From RGIG5612 sp050944475 (GTDB taxonomy: Bacteria; Bacillota; Clostridia; Lachnospirales; Lachnospiraceae), in the NCBI GenBank assembly GCA_050944475.1, contig JBMNRD010000003.1, positions 62,001-126,000 of the forward strand: a DNA stretch of 64,000 nucleotides. Reading direction: 5' to 3'. This document shows, piece by piece, positions 50,389-58,613 of this stretch (position 1 is the first letter of the stretch; the number at the start of each line of letters is the position of its first letter). The position numbers were made by a program, and so were the translations under genes. Below the pieces are notes generated by a model. It did not search any database, was not told the origin of the DNA, and was given only the letters and a program-made list of their open reading frames with translations.

Positions 50389-51297
50389 TTATTTCTCCTT
50401 TGCCAAATATTTTTTCAGAAGGTATTCAGGGTAGTAACCCAGTTTGGCTTTGCGAAGATTTTCCTGCCCCATGTCGTCTTCACGGTTAATGTAGACAATG
50501 TCCGGATAGTCATGGACAATCTGCTTTGCAAATTCACGGCAGATCATAGGATATGCGCCGGGATGAACGCTTAAGGCTTTCTCAAAATGAACGATGAAAG
50601 TATCGTCGGAAGTACGCTCACCAACGGTAAATCCGATTATCTGCCCGTCAATCCGAAGCACGCCGCCTTCAAGCTCAAGGATATCCCAATGCTTAAACCC
50701 GGCGGTGATTGCATTGTATTCGTCCAATGCTCCGTCAACCGACATATCGACGTCAATACGCCATTTGTCAAACAACTCCAAACAATCGGGTACCAGCTCC
50801 GGTGTCAATCTGATAAAATCCCAGTTGTAGGTCCTTTCAAAGCGGTTACAAAAATTTCGCTTGGCATGAAGCTTTCTTCCTGCGAAGGTTGAGAGCTTTT
50901 CTGCCAGATATATGTAGTCGAATAAGTCTCTTGTCTCAGAGAATTCAAATCGCGCGGGAAACTCGCTTTCAAGAAGTGTTCGCTGCTCTTCAGTAATTCC
51001 CCGTATAGAAAGAGGACAATTTCTCTGAGCCGCATATTCTTTCATGAAAGCGATAGCCGGCTTCAAATCACCCGAACCTACCGGGAACACAAAATACGGA
51101 CATTCAAGACGCGGGCAACTGCTGTTTCTGATATCAATTATCAGTCTGTCTCCGACAACGGCAATCTGCTTTCGGAACCGGGAGTCCCACATAATCAGGT
51201 TCCCGAAATTGTAGTCTGCGCTTCGGGAGTTTTCGGCCCGCAGACGCGTTACGATAATGTCTTTGTCAGAGATTGAAATTGGATGAAATTCTGTCAT
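50389..51297 (-). CDS. DUF2156 (aminoacyl-phosphatidylglycerol synthase-like GNAT) protein
   Basis: 302 residues, soluble. It matches DUF2156: SADYNFGNLIMWDSRFRKQI, DYIYLAEKLSTFAGRKLHAK (the R-x-x-H-x-x-R-N pattern), TYNWDFIRLTPELVPDCLEL, FTVGERTSDDTFIVHFEKAL and VYINREDDMGQENLRKAKLG. The family is the double-GNAT catalytic part of lysylphosphatidylglycerol synthases without the membrane half. Known free-standing versions may modify lipids or peptides with amino acids; the exact reaction is unknown. ATG 51295-51297 overlaps the stop of a small membrane peptide gene (ATGA). Confidence 0.9.
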   Translation of the reverse strand: MTEFHPISISDKDIIVTRLRAENSRSADYNFGNLIMWDSRFRKQIAVVGDRLIIDIRNSSCPRLECPYFVFPVGSGDLKPAIAFMKEYAAQRNCPLSIRGITEEQRTLLESEFPARFEFSETRDLFDYIYLAEKLSTFAGRKLHAKRNFCNRFERTYNWDFIRLTPELVPDCLELFDKWRIDVDMSVDGALDEYNAITAGFKHWDILELEGGVLRIDGQIIGFTVGERTSDDTFIVHFEKALSVHPGAYPMICREFAKQIVHDYPDIVYINREDDMGQENLRKAKLGYYPEYLLKKYLAKEK

Positions 51298-51416
51298 AAA
51301 TAGTCTCCTATAAAAAATGTGATCGTTCTTCCGGTTTCTTCGAAAATGCCTGCAAGAAGTGTGCCTAACAACGCGATCATTAATGCGAGTCCGATGTATG
51401 AGGATGTACCGATCAT
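51294..51416 (-). CDS. Small single-helix membrane peptide (40 aa)
   Basis: ATG 51414-51416, GGAG 6 nt upstream (AAAGGAG), 40 codons ending in TGA that overlaps the DUF2156 ATG (ATGA). The peptide has one hydrophobic helix (YIGLALMIALLGTLLAGIF) flanked by Glu-Glu-Thr-Gly-Arg, then a short hydrophobic end. The good ribosome site and stop-start overlap argue that it is translated and coupled to DUF2156. It could anchor or regulate the soluble transferase. No family known to me. Confidence 0.65.
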   Translation of the reverse strand: MIGTSSYIGLALMIALLGTLLAGIFEETGRTITFFIGDYL

Positions 51417-51623
51417 GTGAGGCTCCTTTTATGAATGTTCGTCTGTGCTGCCTTGTACCGATGCGACACGATAATTGCTGCAGGACTGAAGATTTTTAAG
51501 TTTCTTAATGTATAAGTATATACCTTTTTTGTTCTTCACGTCTACGTCTTTACCAAATATTTATTGAGATTTGCTAATACGATTTGCACTTTTTCACAAA
51601 AGCGACACTCGTGTATCTTTTCT

Positions 51624-51652
51624 CTTGCTTTTATCAAATGCAGGTTTTATAA
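51624..51652 (+). promoter_or_regulatory. Promoter of the GPH transporter gene
   Basis: TTGCTT (51624-51629), 17-nt spacer, perfect TATAAT (51647-51652). Transcription starts about 51659, which rules out upstream in-frame start codons and supports ATG 51684. The rest of 51417-51623 holds nothing I can name. Confidence 0.8.
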
Positions 51653-51683
51653 TGATAAATATTTTTATCGGAGAGGAAACATC

Positions 51684-53591
51684 ATGAACAATAATATTCA
51701 AAGTCTTGATAAAAAATGGAAGGAATTCCTGTTTGCAATGGGCGGCTTCGGCCCTAATTTTATGGCCGTATTAATGGGCGCATATTTCAGCGACGCCGTA
51801 AATCCCGCAGCGCTTACGGAAGGCTCCGTTCAGGCTATAAGCGGAGTCTGTCTTGTGCTTCCTGCCGTCTTCCCTGTATTGTGGTTTATTGCCAGGGTAA
51901 TAGACGGCCTTATCGACATTCCGCTGGCCTCCATAACTGACAGCCTTACGACCAGATTCGGGCGCAGGCGCCCGCCTATCCTCGTATGCTTCATCCCTAT
52001 GGTCCTGTCCTTTGCGATGTGCTGGTTTCCCGTAGGCGGATACGGTGTAGACTGCAACCGTGTAGTTAATACGGTATGGATGTGTGCATGGGCAGTTGTG
52101 TTTTTTGTTTCTTATTCCATGAGCATCATCACGTTCTACGGTGCCATAGCTTCGGTAACGACAAGTGAAAGCCAGCGTTCGAGAGTTACGGCGTTCAAGA
52201 GCTTTTTCGATACGATTTCGTACTGCATCGTATATGCTCTCGTTCCGCTGCTCCTTAAGGTCATGGATGTTCATATCAACGTTCTTGTGTGGATTATGCT
52301 TCCGATGTTTATAACTATCCTTATACCGGTTTTTCTTATCAAAGAAGGGGCAAAATACGGTTATCCCGAAAACCGCGGCAAGGATGCTACTCAGTATAAA
52401 CGCGTGGGGCTCGGCCAATCCTTAAAAATCACATTTTCAAACAGAGTTTTCCTGAAATGGATTATCGTTGACTGCTGCGCTATCTTCGGTCTGCAGATGT
52501 TTCTGGTTTCAATGAATACCCTGATAATCGGCGGCATGGGATTTGACGGCGGACAGATGGCAGTAATTAATACCTCGGCTTTCGCTCCGATTCCGGTAAT
52601 GCTTTACCTGCTGAACAAGCTTAAAAGGAGAAAAGGGCTGCGCTTCGCTTTTCAAACTTGTCTGCTCTCTTTTGCGGTGTGCATTCTTTCTTTTGATGTT
52701 GCGTCGCTTTACATACTCGGAGCAGACAGGGTCGGACTTCAATATCTCATTGCAATAGCCGGCGGTCTTTGCGCATCATGGGCAATCGGTGCCTTCTTCA
52801 TGTTCCCGTATCTTGTTCCGGCACAAGTCGGAGGAGTTGAAAAACAGATTACCGGAATAGACCGCTCTTCAATGTACTTCGCAGCCCGTATCGTTTGCAC
52901 GACCATTGTCGGAGCATTCGGTTCAAGTCTTGTCTATGACAACATTAAGAATCTGTTCATATCCAAATCTGCATCCGGAGTTGTTTATGCGACAGGTTTT
53001 GGTGAAGCGGCTTCTGAATTTACAGCCAACACCGGAACAGTTATTACATCATCCGAAGTGTTTAACCTCGGCCTGCTGCTCGTTCCAATTATTGTTTGTC
53101 TTGCGTGCATTGCAGGATTCTTTGCAGCCTTTGCCCTTCCCGGGGATTTTTCGGCAGAGCTGATTGCCGCGGCATTAAAGAAGCAGCATCCGGAATATGA
53201 CATTTCAAGCATATCGGATATTGAAGAAAAAGAAGACGACACTGAAAATGTTGTGATTATGAATGCGCTATGGCTGCTTTCCGGCTCATTTTTCGGTATG
53301 ATATGGCTAGGCATCGCTGCAAATAAATTCAGAAAGATTTCAGATACAAAGAGGCAAATCGTACTCGGGATCGTCTCATGCATCATTCCGTTTGTCGGAA
53401 TTGCTTATCTTCTGAGACTGCACAAAGAGATGAATATCTGCCTGGAAGCAACAGGCTTGCAAGCAAAAAACAGGATCCCGGTCTATGTGATATCCGGAAT
53501 CCTGCTGCCTTTGGTTTTTGTAAATCCTGTCGCCCTTTCACTTATCCAGCATGACCTCAACCGTATACTAAGGATAAAGGTGGCTGCATAA
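51684..53591 (+). CDS. GPH-type MFS transporter with C-terminal membrane extension
   Basis: 635 residues from ATG 51684 (AGAGG 7 nt upstream). The first ~500 residues have 12 membrane helices and the glycoside-pentoside-hexuronide cation symporter pattern: WFIARVIDGLIDIPLASITD, TRFGRRRPPILVCFIP and KSFFDTISYCIVYALVP. Such proteins import sugars or their conjugates with Na+ or H+. The last ~130 residues add a cytoplasmic linker (KQHPEYDISSISDIEEKEDD) and two or three extra helices not usual for the family (typical length ~460). The nearby TetR and SDR genes converge on it. Substrate unknown. Confidence 0.87.
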   Translation: MNNNIQSLDKKWKEFLFAMGGFGPNFMAVLMGAYFSDAVNPAALTEGSVQAISGVCLVLPAVFPVLWFIARVIDGLIDIPLASITDSLTTRFGRRRPPILVCFIPMVLSFAMCWFPVGGYGVDCNRVVNTVWMCAWAVVFFVSYSMSIITFYGAIASVTTSESQRSRVTAFKSFFDTISYCIVYALVPLLLKVMDVHINVLVWIMLPMFITILIPVFLIKEGAKYGYPENRGKDATQYKRVGLGQSLKITFSNRVFLKWIIVDCCAIFGLQMFLVSMNTLIIGGMGFDGGQMAVINTSAFAPIPVMLYLLNKLKRRKGLRFAFQTCLLSFAVCILSFDVASLYILGADRVGLQYLIAIAGGLCASWAIGAFFMFPYLVPAQVGGVEKQITGIDRSSMYFAARIVCTTIVGAFGSSLVYDNIKNLFISKSASGVVYATGFGEAASEFTANTGTVITSSEVFNLGLLLVPIIVCLACIAGFFAAFALPGDFSAELIAAALKKQHPEYDISSISDIEEKEDDTENVVIMNALWLLSGSFFGMIWLGIAANKFRKISDTKRQIVLGIVSCIIPFVGIAYLLRLHKEMNICLEATGLQAKNRIPVYVISGILLPLVFVNPVALSLIQHDLNRILRIKVAA

Positions 53592-53640
53592 AAGCATATA
53601 TCGGGAATCTACTCGAAATAAAGAAGTTCCTATGCTTTTT
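53590..53640. terminator. Terminator between convergent GPH and TetR genes
   Basis: Stem AAAAGCATA (53590-53598) with TATGCTTTT (53631-53639), inner GGAA/TTCC pairing, T-rich on the plus strand and A-rich entry giving a T-run on the minus strand; probably bidirectional. Confidence 0.75.
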
Positions 53641-53642
53641 TA

Positions 53643-54218
53643 TCAATGCATTTTAACATAAGCAAGTATTTCATCCCTCTGCTCGGAAATATCCTCTTCC
53701 GTCAGAGGGATTATTGCATTATGCATTCCTATTCCTTCAAGCAGCCATAAAATATGCTTGGCCGAAAGTTCCGGATTGCCGCAGGTAAATACGCCGTCGA
53801 TGCGGCCTTCTTCAAGTATCCCTGTCAATGTCGCGACAGAGAAACTGATATATTCCGCCATAAGCTCCCGTCCTGCCGGGTCGCTTGCCGCATATTCATG
53901 AAAAGCAACATCTATATTTATCTCTTTATTACTAAGATAGCGCAGGCGGGAATTGATAAACTCGGTAAAAACCACCTCAATGCTCAGCCCGTTATTCCTT
54001 GCTTCTTCAAGGGCTTTAAGGCTGCGTCCCTGCTCTTCTTTTATGATAAAAGCAAAGATTTCACCTGTAGATGAAAAATGCTTATACAGGCCGCCCCTGG
54101 AAAGCTCCGTCTTCTCGCAGATATCCTGCATTGTTATCTTTGAAAAGCCGCTTTCGGCAAAAAGCTTTCTGGCTTCATCAGCTATCCTTCGCTTGGTTCT
54201 TTTACCTTTGGTGCTCAT
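53643..54218 (-). CDS. TetR/AcrR family transcriptional regulator
   Basis: 191 residues from ATG 54216-54218, the first start after the upstream gene's stop that gives the usual TetR N-terminus. HTH: RRIADEARKLFAESGFSKIT, then MQDICEKTELSRGGLYKHFSS. The C-terminal ligand-binding domain is helical with LLEGIGMHNAIIPLTEE. No strong ribosome site is visible; the AGGAG 16 nt upstream belongs to the SDR end. It lies 13 nt downstream of the SDR gene and probably regulates that operon and perhaps the convergent transporter. Ligand unknown. Confidence 0.9.
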   Translation of the reverse strand: MSTKGKRTKRRIADEARKLFAESGFSKITMQDICEKTELSRGGLYKHFSSTGEIFAFIIKEEQGRSLKALEEARNNGLSIEVVFTEFINSRLRYLSNKEINIDVAFHEYAASDPAGRELMAEYISFSVATLTGILEEGRIDGVFTCGNPELSAKHILWLLEGIGMHNAIIPLTEEDISEQRDEILAYVKMH

Positions 54219-54231
54219 TACTTTTAAAAAT

Positions 54232-55065
54232 CTACTCCTGCGGAGCCTGCTGAGCTTTCGTAACTTCGAGAGCTGCGATAACACCGCCATCGTAGAGAAC
54301 GTCAACGCCGGTCATATAACTGCAGTTGTCACTGAGGATGAAGTTCATCATTTTTGCAATTTCGACAGGATCTCCTACACGGCCAAGCGCGCCCATGAGT
54401 GCAAGCTTGTTTGCTTGTTCGCCTTCGAGCTCACCCATAGGGGTACTAAATGTTCCCGGAGAAATTGAAACGACACGGATACCTTTTTTTCCGAGTTTTA
54501 CAGCTTCTCTGCGGGAATACCACTGAACAAAATTCTTTGAAATTGTGTAAGCCGCACCGGTCTGTTTTTCTTCCGGAACCATTCCAAGCATCTGTTTGGC
54601 CCCGCCGAGAAATGCCTCTACGCCGGCTGCTGACGCTTCATACAACTGAGTCGGAACCTGTTCAAGCGGAAGCATATACCCTGCCATGGAGGCAACATTG
54701 AGTATGCAGCCGCCTTTCATAACTTCGCCGAATTCTTCATTGACATTGATAGTGCCGACGGCATTGATTGTGAAAATCTTTTCTGCGTCAGTCATATGAG
54801 GTGAAACTCCCGCAGCATGCAGAACAGCCTTTACTTCGCCAAGTGATGCCGCGTATTTTGCGAGTGCGCTGATAGACTCGCGGTCGCTTGCATCTCCCGG
54901 ATAAGCTTCAGCATCAATACCTTCTGCTTTTAATGCTTCGATAGCCGATTCAAGTTTTTCAACAGTTCTTCCTACAAGAATAATCTTGTGCTGTTTGCCG
55001 AGTAACTTTGCGGCCTCATAACCCATTCCGGAACCTCCGCCTGTGATAACACAAATACTATTCAT
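54232..55065 (-). CDS. Short-chain dehydrogenase/reductase
   Basis: 277 residues. Cofactor motif TGGGSGMG (8-15), NAG-like HAAG, catalytic Ser in NVASMAGY and YxxxK in AAYTISKNFVQWY; C-terminal GDPVEIAKMMNFILS and YMTGVDVLYDGG. A ~30-residue insertion sits between the Ser and Tyr motifs (EQVPTQLYEASAAGVEAFLG), as in some steroid- and secondary-alcohol-active SDRs. Substrate unknown. ATG 55063-55065 has GGGAGGG 8 nt upstream. It heads a two-gene operon with the TetR regulator. Confidence 0.9.
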   Translation of the reverse strand: MNSICVITGGGSGMGYEAAKLLGKQHKIILVGRTVEKLESAIEALKAEGIDAEAYPGDASDRESISALAKYAASLGEVKAVLHAAGVSPHMTDAEKIFTINAVGTINVNEEFGEVMKGGCILNVASMAGYMLPLEQVPTQLYEASAAGVEAFLGGAKQMLGMVPEEKQTGAAYTISKNFVQWYSRREAVKLGKKGIRVVSISPGTFSTPMGELEGEQANKLALMGALGRVGDPVEIAKMMNFILSDNCSYMTGVDVLYDGGVIAALEVTKAQQAPQE

Positions 55066-55232
55066 TAGATAATTCCCTCCCCTGATTTGTTAAGATTATG
55101 AAGGTATTATATCAAACATGTACGAATAAAAAAACAAAAAAATAAAAACGCACAAATATTTGCGCTGATTCTCTAAATCGTTGCCAAAAACCTGCGTATT
55201 TTTGTTGTTAATATTCAACTTGTTGTTGTAAT

Positions 55233-57362
55233 TTAAAAATGATTTGAGAAAATTTTCACCAGTTTCTTCAACCGCCGCACCAACTTTGAGGGCTCTTTAA
55301 CAGGCTCCGCCGGAATATACGGCGATTGCTGTGTGAAAAAATCCTGTGAATCGAACGGCACTTCACTGTGTTTACGGCGATACGTTCCGTCCGGGAGCAT
55401 CAGACTGGCCTTTGCCGTGTCACGAAGTTGTAAATCCAGTATCCACTTGAGCTGCTCGCGCAACCGGGCGTCATGCACCGGACAGGCGCTCTCCACGCGG
55501 CGGTTAAGATTGCGCGTCATGAGATCGGCTGATGAAATGTAGACTTCGGCGTTCTCGCCTCGACCGAACAGATAAATACGGGCGTGTTCCAGAAACCGTC
55601 CCACTATGCTGGTAACATTGATGTTGTCTGTGTCACCGGGAATACCCGGCAAGATGCAGCAGATACCGCGGATGATGAGCTGCAGCTCCACCCCGGCGCG
55701 GGATGCCTCCGCCAGCTTATCAATGACTTCCCGCTCGGTGACGGAGTTTGCTTTGATACAGATGTAACCGTCCTTTCCGAGTGCAATCTGGCGATCCATT
55801 TCCTGCAGGAGCATCGTCTTGATGCCGAATGGAGAAACACATAATTGCCTGTACTCACCGTCTAGCTTGTTGACCAGCATGTTGCGGAAAAACGCCGCCG
55901 CATCTTCACCGATAGCCTGATCCGCGGTCATAAGACTCAGATCGGTATACATGACATTGGTTTTTTCGTTATAATTGCCTGTGCCGATTTGCGTAATATA
56001 ACTGGTTTTGTTGAAGCTGCGCATAGTAATCAGGCAGATTTTACTGTGGCATTTGAAGCCTTCCGTCCCGTAGATTACTTGACAGCCGGATTCTTCCAGC
56101 ATTTTTGACCATTCAAGATTGTTTTCCTCGTCAAAGCGGGCGCGAAGCTCTATCAGTACCAACACTTCCTTGCCGTTTTCCGCAGCACAGCAAAGCACCT
56201 GTGCGATTTTAGAGGACGAAGCTAACCGGTAGATTGTAATTTTGATTGACAGCACCTGCGGATTTTCTGCCGCCTCGCTCAAAAGACGCAAAAACGGCTC
56301 AACGGAATCGTAAGGATAAAACAGCAAGCGGTCACGCTGCTGTACCTGTGCCAGTATAGATTGATCTTGCCGCAAATCTTCCGCCCAGTGCGGACGGTAA
56401 GGTGTATACAGAAGCCGTATGGAAAGTTCTTTTGACAATTCATCAATCAGCAGGGACACATAGCGCATATTCAGGGGGCAGGAGTCCACAAAGACCTGAT
56501 GTGTTTCCACCCGGACGAGCGCTGACAGAATTTTCTGAAACTCATCCGATATCGGTACGCTCAATTCCAGACGCACGACCGCCAGACGGTCACGCTGTTT
56601 CAGCAGCTTTTTCATATGGAGACGGAAATCCGTCTCATTATCCTCAAATTTTTCATCATCAAAGCTGATGTCGGCATTGCGGGTCACCGAAAGGACACAG
56701 CTCTCCTTCACGGCATAAGCATCAAACAAAGTCGGCAGCCGGCGCAGGAGGATGTTTTCCGTGCGTATAAAACGCTTTCCGTCGGAGAACAAAAGATACG
56801 GCGGCAGACTCTCCGGCATCGGCACGATGCCGATTGCTTTGTGGCCTTTCTTGTTTTCCAGCAGCGCCGCGGCATAAAGATTTTTATTCACAAGATGCGG
56901 CACAGGATGGTTTGGACCGATGAGAATCGGAGAAAGAAAAGGCAATAGTTCCGACTTGAAAAAGTGGTTGATTTGCTTCAGATCTCCGGCATCCGACACC
57001 TCAGACAAAACGTCCTGAATCCCGCTATGACTCAATTCCTCCATCACCGCAGAATAAATCTTCTTTTTCATTGCAAGCAATCCCGGAGTGGCACGGTAGA
57101 TATGGCGCAGCTGCTCTGCCGGCGTCCAGCCGGTTTTGTCTTCCGTAACATTCGGTGTCATGCGGGCAAGGTCAAAGAGGCTGCCTACGCGCACCATGAA
57201 GAATTCGTCCAGATTGCTGGAGAAAATCGAGACAAATTTCAGCCGTTCCAATGCCGGAACTGCCGGGTCTGCGGCTTCCTCCAAAACTCGCTGATTGAAG
57301 CGTAGCCAACTTAGTTCCCGGTTTTGTGAGTATCGGTATTGTTCCTGAGGATTTTCTGACAT
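55233..57362 (-). CDS. ppk: Polyphosphate kinase 1
   Basis: 709 residues from ATG 57360-57362, chosen for GAAGG 6 nt upstream; the longer frame would run deep into ppx. N-terminal YSQNRELSWLRFNQRVLEEA and SNLDEFFMVRVGSL, then YPYDSVEPFLRLLSEAA and IKITIYRLASSSKIAQVL. The phosphohistidine site is in YGTEGFKCHSKICLI, and GTGNYNEKTNVMYTDLSLMT plus RGICCILPGIPGDTDNI follow. It reversibly forms polyphosphate from ATP. It overlaps the 3' end of ppx by 52 nt, so the two are translated from one message. Confidence 0.96.
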   Translation of the reverse strand: MSENPQEQYRYSQNRELSWLRFNQRVLEEAADPAVPALERLKFVSIFSSNLDEFFMVRVGSLFDLARMTPNVTEDKTGWTPAEQLRHIYRATPGLLAMKKKIYSAVMEELSHSGIQDVLSEVSDAGDLKQINHFFKSELLPFLSPILIGPNHPVPHLVNKNLYAAALLENKKGHKAIGIVPMPESLPPYLLFSDGKRFIRTENILLRRLPTLFDAYAVKESCVLSVTRNADISFDDEKFEDNETDFRLHMKKLLKQRDRLAVVRLELSVPISDEFQKILSALVRVETHQVFVDSCPLNMRYVSLLIDELSKELSIRLLYTPYRPHWAEDLRQDQSILAQVQQRDRLLFYPYDSVEPFLRLLSEAAENPQVLSIKITIYRLASSSKIAQVLCCAAENGKEVLVLIELRARFDEENNLEWSKMLEESGCQVIYGTEGFKCHSKICLITMRSFNKTSYITQIGTGNYNEKTNVMYTDLSLMTADQAIGEDAAAFFRNMLVNKLDGEYRQLCVSPFGIKTMLLQEMDRQIALGKDGYICIKANSVTEREVIDKLAEASRAGVELQLIIRGICCILPGIPGDTDNINVTSIVGRFLEHARIYLFGRGENAEVYISSADLMTRNLNRRVESACPVHDARLREQLKWILDLQLRDTAKASLMLPDGTYRRKHSEVPFDSQDFFTQQSPYIPAEPVKEPSKLVRRLKKLVKIFSNHF

Positions 57363-58234
57363 AAATAACCTTCCCGGACGCCGTATTTGCTGATAACCAG
57401 CTGCTGCGCCCCGAACAGATGAGATGTGTGCTGTAAAATCAGCAATCCCGGAATCAGCGTGTGAATACGCTCCGGTTCCAGCCGGAGCACCAGGTCGCTG
57501 GCCGTTTTTTTGCCGCTGCAAAGAAAAGCGCACAGTCCGTCCAGCTGTTCGGCTGTGATGCTGCGGCAGTCATCGGAGCTTTTGTAATAGTAACGCGCCA
57601 GATTGAGCACGGCCCGCGCCGTGCCGCCGATGCCGACAAGCAGAGGACGCGACACAAGCGTGCTTTTGCTTACGTCTATCGTTTTTTTAATTTCCTTCCG
57701 CAGGCATTTAAGGGAGCTCGCGCCCGGCAGAATTTTTTTGACGCAGTGGCGATAAAGACTCAAAGAACCGACGGGAAAGCTGGCGCAATCCACAGGTAAG
57801 CTCTCGTCAAAGGTGACAATCTCCGTACTCGCACCGCCAATGTCCAAACATGCACCGCTGGCCAAATGCAACTCCTGCATTGCGCCCGCATAGCCTAAAA
57901 ACGCTTCGTCCTCGCCGGAGAGGACTTTCACCGGATAGCCGATAGCCGCACAGATGACGGACAGCGCCTGTTCCGTATTGGAAACATTGCGGAGAGACGC
58001 GGTGGCAAAAATACTGATGTTCTCGACCTCCAATGTCTGTAAAATTCTCAGAAATGTCATCAGTCCCTCGCAGGCGCATTCAATACCCTCCGCGCTGAGT
58101 TTTCCTTTTTCCACATATCCGGCAAGACCGGCCATGATTTTTTCGCGGAAAAGAATCTTGAAACTCTGTTCATATATCTCATAGAGCGTCAGGCGGATGG
58201 AGTTGGAGCCAATGTCAATAACAGCCTGCTTCAT
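57311..58234 (-). CDS. ppx: Ppx/GppA exopolyphosphatase family protein
   Basis: 307 residues, one-domain form (E. coli Ppx has ~510). ASKHA-type motifs: AVIDIGSNSIRLTLYEI (phosphate 1), FATASLRNVSN, CLDIGGASTEIVTF (phosphate 2) and LVGIGGTARAV. It degrades polyphosphate or pppGpp. The C-terminal HD-like domain is absent, as in many Firmicutes members. ATG 58232-58234 overlaps the stop of the small upstream gene (ATGA), and the 3' end overlaps ppk. Putting synthesis and breakdown in one operon lets the cell balance the pool. Confidence 0.92.
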   Translation of the reverse strand: MKQAVIDIGSNSIRLTLYEIYEQSFKILFREKIMAGLAGYVEKGKLSAEGIECACEGLMTFLRILQTLEVENISIFATASLRNVSNTEQALSVICAAIGYPVKVLSGEDEAFLGYAGAMQELHLASGACLDIGGASTEIVTFDESLPVDCASFPVGSLSLYRHCVKKILPGASSLKCLRKEIKKTIDVSKSTLVSRPLLVGIGGTARAVLNLARYYYKSSDDCRSITAEQLDGLCAFLCSGKKTASDLVLRLEPERIHTLIPGLLILQHTSHLFGAQQLVISKYGVREGYLCQKILRNNTDTHKTGN

Positions 58235-58455
58235 TCTGCCTCGCCGGCAGCCTCGGCAGTTTCATCCTGCACAGGCTCTTCCTGTCGAACGCTATCCGAT
58301 GTACGGAGCATCAGAATTGCCTTGCCGGAATTGGTCACAGAGAATGTCATAAGTTCCCAGCCCGCCTTTGCCATTTTGTTGGCCTTTTTCTCAATGGCTG
58401 CCGCCATCTTCTTTGCCCTGGGCGCATAATCAATCACCATTGTTTTGTAAATCAT
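58231..58455 (-). CDS. Small DUF4177-like protein
   Basis: 74 residues: a short beta strand, a Lys/Ala-rich amphipathic helix (AAAIEKKANKMAKAGWELMT), a second strand pair (FSVTNSGKAILMLRT) and an acidic tail. The GWELxTFSVTxxGKAILMLR pattern is typical of DUF4177-type small proteins, which often sit next to unrelated genes and have no known function. ATG 58453-58455 has GAGG 7 nt upstream. It leads the ppx-ppk operon by a 4-nt overlap, so its dosage is tied to polyphosphate metabolism. Confidence 0.75.
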   Translation of the reverse strand: MIYKTMVIDYAPRAKKMAAAIEKKANKMAKAGWELMTFSVTNSGKAILMLRTSDSVRQEEPVQDETAEAAGEAE

Positions 58456-58613
58456 AAAAACACCTCATTTCTTATTATTAAAACAGGGTTTACATAGCAC
58501 TCTTCTTTTTTTGTGTTCATGATTAATTATAAAAGAGAAATGTAAATTGCGTGGCGTGAATACGTAAAATGAATGTGAAATTTTGAAGCTTTCGATTATC
58601 CAAGCAAATTCTC

